Below, one piece after another: positions 30,401 to 39,400 of a DNA stretch of 64,000 nt. Position 1 is the stretch's first letter, and every line of letters begins with the position of its first letter. A program made the translations under genes and the position numbers. The stretch comes from Mactromeris polynyma (lineage: Eukaryota > Mollusca > Bivalvia > Venerida > Mactridae), in the NCBI GenBank assembly GCA_032209605.1, contig JASFXZ010000039.1, positions 4,464,001 to 4,528,000 on the forward strand, read 5' to 3'. The notes under the pieces were generated by a model, which worked only from the letters and a program-made list of their open reading frames with translations, was not told where the DNA came from and ran no database searches.

Positions 30401-33400
30401 CAGAAGTTATGGTGGTTGAAGTTGACTGACCGGTTGTAGGCGCTGCAGTTGTTGTAGGAGCAGCAGAAGTAGGCGCTGCAGTTGTTGTAGGAGCAGCAGT
30501 AGTAGTAAGCGCTGCAGTTGTTGTATGTGCTTCAGTTGTTGTAGGTGCTGCAGTTGTTGCAGGTGCTTCAGTTGTTGTAGGTGCTGCAGTTGTTGTAGGA
30601 GCAGCAGTTGTTGCAGGTGCTTCAGTTGTTGTAGGAGCAGCAGTTGTAGCAGGTGCTTCAGTTGTTGTAGGAGCAGCAGTTGTTGTAGGTGCTGCAGTTG
30701 TTGTAGGAGCAGCAGTTGTTGCAGGTGCTTCAGTTGTTGTAGAAGCAGCAGTTGTTGCAGGTGCTTCAGTTGTTGAAGGTGCTGCAGTTGTTGTAGGAGC
30801 AGCAGTTGTAGTAGGCGCTGCAGTTGTTGTAGGCGCTGCAGTTGTAATAGGTGCTGCAGTTGAAGTAGGTGCTGCAGTTGTTGTAGGAGCAGAAGTAGTA
30901 GGTGCTGCAGTTGTTGTAGGAGCAGCAGAAGTAGGCGCTGCAGTTGTTGTAGAAGCAGCAGTTGTTGTAGGTGCTGCAGTTGAAGTAGACGCTGCAGTTG
31001 TTGAAGGAGCAGCAGTTGTTGTAGGTGCCGCAGTTGTTGTAGGAGCAGCAGTTGTTGTAGGCGATGCAGTTGTTGTAGGTGCTGCAGTTGTAGTAGGAGC
31101 TGCAGTTGTAATAGGCGCCGCAGTTGTTGAAGGCGATGCAGTTGTTGTAGGTGCTGCAGTTGTTGTAGGTGCTGTAGTTGTAGTAGGTGGTGCAGTTGTA
31201 GTAGGTGCTGCAGTTGTTGTAGGTGCTGCAGTTGTAGTAGGTGCAGCAGTTGTTGTAGGATCAGCAGTACTGGGTGCTGCAGTTGTAGTAGGCGTTGCAG
31301 TTGTTGTAGGCGATGCAGTTGTTGTAGGTGCTGCAGTTGTAGTAGGAGCTGCAGTTGTAGTAGGCGCCGCAGTTGTTGTAGGCGATGCAGTTGTTGTAGG
31401 TGCTGCAGTTGTTGTAAGTGCTGCAGTTGTAGTAGGTGGTGCAGTTGTAGTAGGTGCTGCAGTTGTTGTAGTCGATGCAGTTGTTGTAGGTGCTGCAGTT
31501 GTTGTAGGTGCTGCAGTTGTAGTAGGCGATGCAGTTGTTGTAGGTGCTGCAGTTGTAGTAGGTGCTGCAGTTGTTGTAGGTGCTGCAGTTGTAGTAGGCG
31601 ATGCAGTTGTCGTAATTGCTGCAGTTGTAGTAGTCGATGCAGTTGTAGGTGTCGCAGTTGTAGTAGGCGATGCAGTTGTTGTCGCTGCTGCAGTTGTTGT
31701 ATGTGCTGCAGTTGTTGTAGGTGCTGCTGTTGTAGTAGTAGCTTCAGTTGTTGTAGGTGCTGCAGTTGTAGTAGGTGCTGCAGTTGTTGTAGGTGCCGCA
31801 GTTGTAGTAGGCGATGCAGTTGTTGTAGGCGATGCAGTTGTTGTAGGTGCTGCAGTTGTAGTAGGTGTTGCAGTTGTTGTAGGTGCTGCAGTTGTTGTAG
31901 GCGATGCAGTTGTTGTAGGCGATGCAGTTGTTGTAGGCGATGCAGTTGTTGTCGCTGCAGTTGTTGTAGGTGCTGCAGTTGTTGTAGGTGCTGCAGTTGT
32001 AGTAGGCGATGCAGTTGTTGTAGGCGATGCAGTTGTTGTCGCTGCTGCAGTTGTTGTAGGTGCTGCAGTTGTAGTAGGTGCAGCAGTTGTTGTAGGACCA
32101 GCAGTAGTGGGTGCTGCAGTTGTAGTAGACGCTGCAGTTGTTGTAGGTGCTACAGTTGTAGTAGGCTCTGCAGTTGTTGTAGGTGCTGCAGTTGTAGTAG
32201 GTGCAGCAGTTGTTGTAGGATCAGCAGTACTGGGTGCTGCAGTTGTAGTAGGCGTTGCAGTTGTTGTAGGCGATGCAGTTGTTGTAGGTGCTGCCGTTGT
32301 AGTAGGAGCTGCAGTTGTAGTAGGCGCCGCAGTTGTTGTAGGCAATGCAGTTGTTGTAGGTGCTGCAGTTGTTGTAGGTGCTGCAGTTGTAGTAGGTGGT
32401 GCAGTTGTAGTAGGTGCTGCAGTTGTTGTAGTCGATGCAGTTGTTGTAGGTGCTGCAGTTGTTGTAGGTGCTGCAGTTGTAGTAGGCGATGCAGTTGTTG
32501 TAGGTGCTGCAGTTGTAGTAGGTGCTGCAGTTGTTGTAGGTGCTGCAGTTGTAGTAGGCGATGCAGTTGTCGTAATTGCTGCAGTTGTAGTAGTCGATGC
32601 AGTTGAAGGTGCCGCAGTTGTAGTAGGCGATGCAGTTGTTGTCGCTGCTGCAGTTGTTGTATGTGCTGCAGTTGTTGTAGGTGCTGCTGTTGTAGTAGTA
32701 GCTTCAGTTGTTGTAGGTGCTGCAGTTGTAGTAGGTGCTGCAGTTGTTGAAGGTGCCGCAGTTGTAGTAGGCGATGCAGTTGTTGTAGGCGATGCAGTTG
32801 TTGTAGGTGCTGCAGTTGTAGTAGGTGTTGCAGTTGTTGTAGGTGCTGCAGTTGTTGTAGGCGATGCAGTTGTTGTAGGCGATGCAGTTGTTGTCGCTGC
32901 AGTTGTTGTAGGTGCTGCAGTTGTTGTAGGTGCTGCAGTTGTAGTAGGCGATGCAGTTGTTGTAGGCGATGCAGTTGTTGTCGCTGCTGCAGTTGTTGTA
33001 GGTGCTGCAGTTGTAGTAGGTGCAGCAGTTGTTGTAGGACCAGCAGTAGTGGGTGCTGCAGTTGTAGTAGACGCTGCAGTTGTTGTAGGCGCTGCAGTTG
33101 TTGTAGGTGCTGCAGTTGAAGTAGGTGCTGCAGTTGTTGTAGGTGCTGCAGTTGTAGTAGGCGATGCAGTTGTTGTAGGTGCTGCAGTTGTAGTAGGTGC
33201 TGCAGTTGTAGTAGGTGATGCAGTTGTTGTAGTCGATGCAGTTGTTGTAGGTGCTGCAGTTGTTGTAGGTGCTACAGTTGTAGTAGGCTCTGCAGTTGTT
33301 GTAGGTGCTGCAGTTGTAGTAGGTGCAGCAGTTGTTGTAGGATCAGCAGTACTGGGTGCTGCAGTTGTAGTAGGCGTTGCAGTTGTTGTAGGTGATGCAG

Positions 33401-36400
33401 TTGTTGTAGGTGCTGCAGTTGTAGTAGGAGCTGCAGCTGTAGTAGGCGCCGCAGTTGTTGTAGGCGATGCAGTTGTTGTAGGTGCTGCAGTTGTTGTAGG
33501 TGCTGCAGTTGTAGTAGGTGGTGCAGTTGTAGTAGGTGCTGCAGTTGTTGTAGTCGATGCAGTTGTTGTAGGTGCTGCAGTTGTTGTAGGTGCTGCAGTT
33601 GTAGTAGGCGATGCAGTTGTTGTAGGTGCTGCAGTTGTAGTAGGTGCTGCAGTTGTTGTAGGTGCTGCAGTTGTAGTAGGCGATGCAGTTGTCGTAGGTG
33701 CTGCAGTTGTAGTAGTCGATGCAGTTGTAGGTGCCGCAGTTGTAGTAGGCGATGCAGTTGTTGTCGCTGCTGCAGTTGTTGTATGTGCTGCAGTTGTTGT
33801 AGGTGCTGCTGTTGTAGTAGTAGCTTCAGTTGTTGTAGGTGCTGCAGTTGTAGTAGGTGCTGCAGTTGTTGTAGGTGCCGCAGTTGTAGTAGGCGATGCA
33901 GTTGTTGTAGGCGATGCAGTTGTTGTAGGTGCTGCAGTTGTAGTAGGTGTTGCAGTTGTTGTAGGTGTTGCAGTTGTTGTAGGCGATGCAGTTGTTGTAG
34001 GCGATGCAGTTGTTGTCGCTGCAGTTGTTGTAGGTGCTGCAGTTGTTGTAGGTGCTGCAGTTGTTGTAGGTGCTGCAGTTGTAGTAGGCGATGCAGATGT
34101 TGTAGGCGATGCAGTTGTTGTCGCTGCTGCAGTTGTTGTAGGTGTTGCAGTTGTAGTAGGTTCGGCAGTTGTAGTAGGCGATGCAGTTGCTGTAGTTACT
34201 GCAGTTGTTGTAGATGCTGCAGTTGTAGTAGGTGCTGCAGTTGTAGTAGGTGCAGCAGTTGTTGTAGGACCAGCAGTAGTAGGTGCAGCAGTTGTTGTAG
34301 GACCAGCAGTAGTGGGTGCTGCAGTTGTAGTAGACGCTGCAGTTGTTGTAGGTGCTACAGTTGTAGTAGGCTCTGCAGTTGTTGTAGGTGCTGCAGTTGT
34401 AGTAGGTGCAGCAGTTGTTGTAGGATCAGCAGTACTGGGTGCTGCAGTTGTAGTAGGCGTTGCAGTTGTTGTAGGCGATGCAGTTGTTGTAGGTGCTGCC
34501 GTTGTAGTAGGAGCTGCAGTTGTAGTAGGCGCCGCAGTTGTTGTAGGCAATGCAGTTGTTGTAGGTGCTGCAGTTGTTGTAGGTGCTGCAGTTGTAGTAG
34601 GTGGTGCAGTTGTAGTAGGTGCTGCAGTTGTTGTAGTCGATGCAGTTGTTGTAGGTGCTGCAGTTGTTGTAGGTGCTGCAGTTGTAGTAGGCGATGCAGT
34701 TGTTGTAGGTGCTGCAGTTGTAGTAGGTGCTGCAGTTGTTGTAGGTGCTGCAGTTGTAGTAGGCGATGCAGTTGTCGTAATTGCTGCAGTTGTAGTAGTC
34801 GATGCAGTTGAAGGTGCCGCAGTTGTAGTAGGCGATGCAGTTGTTGTCGCTGCTGCAGTTGTTGTATGTGCTGCAGTTGTTGTAGGTGCTGCTGTTGTAG
34901 TAGTAGCTTCAGTTGTTGTAGGTGCTGCAGTTGTAGTAGGTGCTGCAGTTGTTGAAGGTGCCGCAGTTGTAGTAGGCGATGCAGTTGTTGTAGGCGATGC
35001 AGTTGTTGTAGGTGCTGCAGTTGTAGTAGGTGTTGCAGTTGTTGTAGGTGCTGCAGTTGTTGTAGGCGATGCAGTTGTTGTAGGCGATGCAGTTGTTGTC
35101 GCTGCAGTTGTTGTAGGTGCTGCAGTTGTTGTAGGTGCTGCAGTTGTAGTAGGCGATGCAGTTGTTGTAGGCGATGCAGTTGTTGTCGCTGCTGCAGTTG
35201 TTGTAGGTGCTGCAGTTGTAGTAGGTGCAGCAGTTGTTGTAGGACCAGCAGTAGTGGGTGCTGCAGTTGTAGTAGACGCTGCAGTTGTTGTAGGCGCTGC
35301 AGTTGTTGTAGGTGCTGCAGTTGAAGTAGGTGCTGCAGTTGTTGTAGGTGCTGCAGTTGTAGTAGGCGATGCAGTTGTTGTAGGTGCTGCAGTTGTAGTA
35401 GGTGCTGCAGTTGTAGTAGGTGATGCAGTTGTTGTAGTCGATGCAGTTGTTGTAGGTGCTGCAGTTGTTGTAGGTGCTACAGTTGTAGTAGGCTCTGCAG
35501 TTGTTGTAGGTGCTGCAGTTGTAGTAGGTGCAGCAGTTGTTGTAGGATCAGCAGTACTGGGTGCTGCAGTTGTAGTAGGCGTTGCAGTTGTTGTAGGTGA
35601 TGCAGTTGTTGTAGGTGCTGCAGTTGTAGTAGGAGCTGCAGCTGTAGTAGGCGCCGCAGTTGTTGTAGGCGATGCAGTTGTTGTAGGTGCTGCAGTTGTT
35701 GTAGGTGCTGCAGTTGTAGTAGGTGGTGCAGTTGTAGTAGGTGCTGCAGTTGTTGTAGTCGATGCAGTTGTTGTAGGTGCTGCAGTTGTTGTAGGTGCTG
35801 CAGTTGTAGTAGGCGATGCAGTTGTTGTAGGTGCTGCAGTTGTAGTAGGTGCTGCAGTTGTTGTAGGTGCTGCAGTTGTAGTAGGCGATGCAGTTGTCGT
35901 AGGTGCTGCAGTTGTAGTAGTCGATGCAGTTGTAGGTGCCGCAGTTGTAGTAGGCGATGCAGTTGTTGTCGCTGCTGCAGTTGTTGTATGTGCTGCAGTT
36001 GTTGTAGGTGCTGCTGTTGTAGTAGTAGCTTCAGTTGTTGTAGGTGCTGCAGTTGTAGTAGGTGCTGCAGTTGTTGTAGGTGCCGCAGTTGTAGTAGGCG
36101 ATGCAGTTGTTGTAGGCGATGCAGTTGTTGTAGGTGCTGCAGTTGTAGTAGGTGTTGCAGTTGTTGTAGGTGCTGCAGTTGTTGTAGGCGATGCAGTTGT
36201 TGTAGGCGATGCAGTTGTTGTCGCTGCAGTTGTTGTAGGTGCTGCAGTTGTTGTAGGTGCTGCAGTTGTTGTAGGTGCTGCAGTTGTAGTAGGCGATGCA
36301 GATGTTGTAGGCGATGCAGTTGTTGTCGCTGCTGCAGTTGTTGTAGGTGTTGCAGTTGTAGTAGGTTCGGCAGTTGTAGTAGGCGATGCAGTTGCTGTAG

Positions 36401-39400
36401 TTACTGCAGTTGTTGTAGATGCTGCAGTTGTAGTAGGTGCTGCAGTTGTAGTAGGTGCAGCAGTTGTTGTAGGACCAGCAGTAGTGGGTGCTGCAGTTGT
36501 AGTAGACGCTGCAGTTGTTGTAGGCGCTGCAGTTGTTGTAGGTGCTGCAGTTGTAGTAGGTGCTGCAGTTGTTGTAGGTGCTGCAGTTGTAGTAGGCGAT
36601 GCAGTTGTTGTAGGTGCTGCAGTTGTAGTAGGTGCTGCAGTTGTAGTAGGTGCTGCAGTTGTTGTAGGCGATGCAGTTGTTGTAGGTGCTGCAGTTGTAG
36701 TAGGTGTTGCAGTTGTTGTAGGCACTGCAGTTGTAGTAGGTACAGCAGTTGTTGTAGATGCTGCAGTTGTAGTAAATGCTGCAGTTGTTGTAGATGCTGC
36801 AGTTGTTGTAGATGCTGCAGTTGTAGTAGGTGCTGCAGTTGTTGTAACTGCTGCAGTTGTAGTGGGTGCTGCAGTGGTAGTAGGTGCTACAGTTGTAGTA
36901 GGCGCCGCAGATGTTGTAGGCGATGCAGTTGTTGTAGGTGCTGCAGTTGTTGTAGGTGCTGCAGTTGTAGTAGGTGCTGTAGTTGTGGTAGGTGCTGCAG
37001 TTGTAGTAGGCGCCGCAGTTGTTGTAGGCGATGCAGTTGTTGTAGGTGCTGCAGTTGTAGTAGGTGCTGCAGTTGTTGTAGGTGCCGCAGTTGTAGTAGG
37101 CGATGCAGTTGTTGTAGGCGCTGCAGTTGTTGTCGCTGCAGTTGTTGTAGGTGCAGCAGTTGTTGTAGGCGATGTAGTTGTTGTAGGCGATGCAGTTGTT
37201 GTCGCTGCTGCAGTTGATGTAGGTGCTGCAGTTGTAGCAGGTGCGGCAGTTGTAGTAGGCGATGCCGTTGTTGTAGGCGATGCAGTTGTTGTCGCTGCAG
37301 TTGTTGTAGGTGCAGCAGTTGTTGTAGGATCAGCAGTACTGGGTGCTGCAGTTGTAGTATGAGCTGCAGTTGTTGTAGGCGCTGCAGTTGTTGTAGGCGC
37401 TGCAGTTGTTGTAGGCGCTGCAGTTGTAGTAGGTGTTGCAGTTGTTGTAGGTGCTGCAGTTGTAGTAGGCGATGCAGTTGTTGTAGGCGATGCAGTTGTC
37501 GTAGGTGCTGCAGTTGTAGTAGTCGATGCAGTTGTAGGTACCGCAGTTGTAGTAGGCGATGAAGTTGTTGTCGCTGCTGCAGTTGTAGTAGGTGCTGCAG
37601 TTGTTGTAGGTGCCGCAGTTGTAGTAGGTGCTGCAGTTGTAGTAGGTGTTGCAGTTGTTGTAGATGCTCCAGTTGTAGTAGGTGATGCAGTTGTTGTAGA
37701 TGCTGCAGTTGTAGTAGGTGCTGCAGTTGTTGTAGATGCTGCAGTTGTTGTAGATGCTGCAGTTGTAGTAGGTGCTGCAGTTGTTGTAGATGCTGCAGTT
37801 GTAGTCGGTGCTGCAGTTGTTGTAGATGCTGCAGTTGTTGTAGGTGCTGCAGTTGTTGTAGGTGCTGCAGTTGTAGTAGGCGATGCAGTTGTTGTAGGTG
37901 CTGCAGTTGTAGTAGGTGCTGCAGTTGTAGTAGGTGCTGCAGTTGTTGTAGGCGATGCAGTTGTTGTAGGTGCCGCAGTTGTTGTAGGCGATGCAGTTGT
38001 TGTCGCTGCAGTTGTTGTAGGTGCAGCAGTTGTTGTAGGATCAGCAGTACTGGGTGCTGCAGTTGTAGTAGGCGCTGCAGTTGTTGTAGGCGCTGCAGTT
38101 GTTGTAGGCGCTGCAGTTGTTGTAGGTGCTGCAGTTGTAGTAGGTGCTGCAGTTGTTGTAGGTGCTGCAGTTGTAGTAGGCGATGCAGTTGTTGTAGGTG
38201 CTACAGTTGTAGTAGGTGCTGCAGTTGTTGTAGGTGCTGCAGTTGTAGTAGGCGCCGCAGTTGTTGTAGGCGCTGCAGTTGTAGTAGGTACAGCAGTTGT
38301 TGTAGATGCTGCAGTTGTAGTAGGTGCTGCAGTTGTTGTAGATGCTGCAGTTGTTGTAGATGCTGCAGTTGTAGTAGGAGCTGCAGTTGTTGTAGATGCT
38401 GCAGTTGTAGTGGGTGCTGCAGTTGTTGTAGATGCTGCAGTTGTAGTAGGTGATGCAGTGGTAGTAGGTGCTGCAGTTGTTGTAGGATCTGCAGTAGTAG
38501 GTGCTGCAGTTGTGGTAGGTGCTGCAGTTGTAGTAGGCTCCTCAGTTGTTGTAGGCGATGCAGTTGTTGTAGGTGCTGCAGTTGTAGTAGGTGCTGCAGT
38601 TGTTGTAGGTGCCGCAGTTGTAGTAGGCGATGCAGTTGTTGTAGCCGATGCAGTTGTTGTCGCTGCAGTTGTTGTAGGCGATGCAGTTGTTGTAGGTGCT
38701 GCAGTTGTGGTAGGTGCTGCAGTTGTAGTAGGCGCCGCAGTTGTTGTAGGCGATGCAGTTGTTGTAGGTGCTGCAGTTGTAGTAGGTGCTGCAGTTGTTG
38801 TAGGTGCCGCAGTTGTAGTAGGCGATGCAGTTGTTGTAGCCGATGCAGTTGTTGTCGCTGCAGTTGTTGTAGGCGATGCAGTTGTTGTAGGTGCTGCTGT
38901 TGTAGTAGGAGCTTCAGTTGTTGTAGATGCTGCAGTTGTAGTGGGTGCTGCAGTTGTTGTAGATGCTGCAGTTGTAGTAGGTGATGCAGTGGTAGTAGGT
39001 GATGCAGTTGTTGTAGGATCTGCAGTAGTAGGTGCTGCAGTTGTTGTAGGTGCTGCAGTTGTAGTAGGCGCCGCAGTTGTTGTAGGCGATGCAGTTGTTG
39101 TAGGTGCTGCAGTTGTAGTAGGTGCTGCAGTTGTTGTAGGTGCTGCAGTTGTAGTAGGTGCTGCAGTTGTAGTAGGCGCCGCAGTTGTAGTAGGCGATGC
39201 AGTTGTTGTAGTTGCTGCAGTTGTAGTAGGTGTTGCAGTTGTTGTAGGTGCTGCAGTTGTAGTAGGCGCTGCAGTTGTAGTAGGTGGTTCAGTTGTTGTA
39301 GGCGCTGCACTTGTAGAAGGTGCTGCAGTTGTAGTAGGCGATGCAGTTGTTGTAGGTGCTGCAGTTGTAGTAGGCGATGCAGTTGTTGTAGTTGCTGCAG

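Noticed and set aside
31701..37217. Cys-rich plus-strand ORFs (SCCRCC repeats) that look like keratin-associated or metallothionein-like proteins
   Set aside because: Another antisense frame of the same 18-bp mucin repeat. The Cys content comes only from the GCTGCAGTTGT pattern.
32107..37362. 1,751-residue plus-strand ORF made of VVVGAA repeats (and a similar 742-residue one at 38410-40638)
   Set aside because: It is the antisense shadow of the PTTTAA array: an 18-bp unit without stops stays open in other frames. It has no start context, splice support or domain, and the sense frame has the signal peptide and correct splicing.
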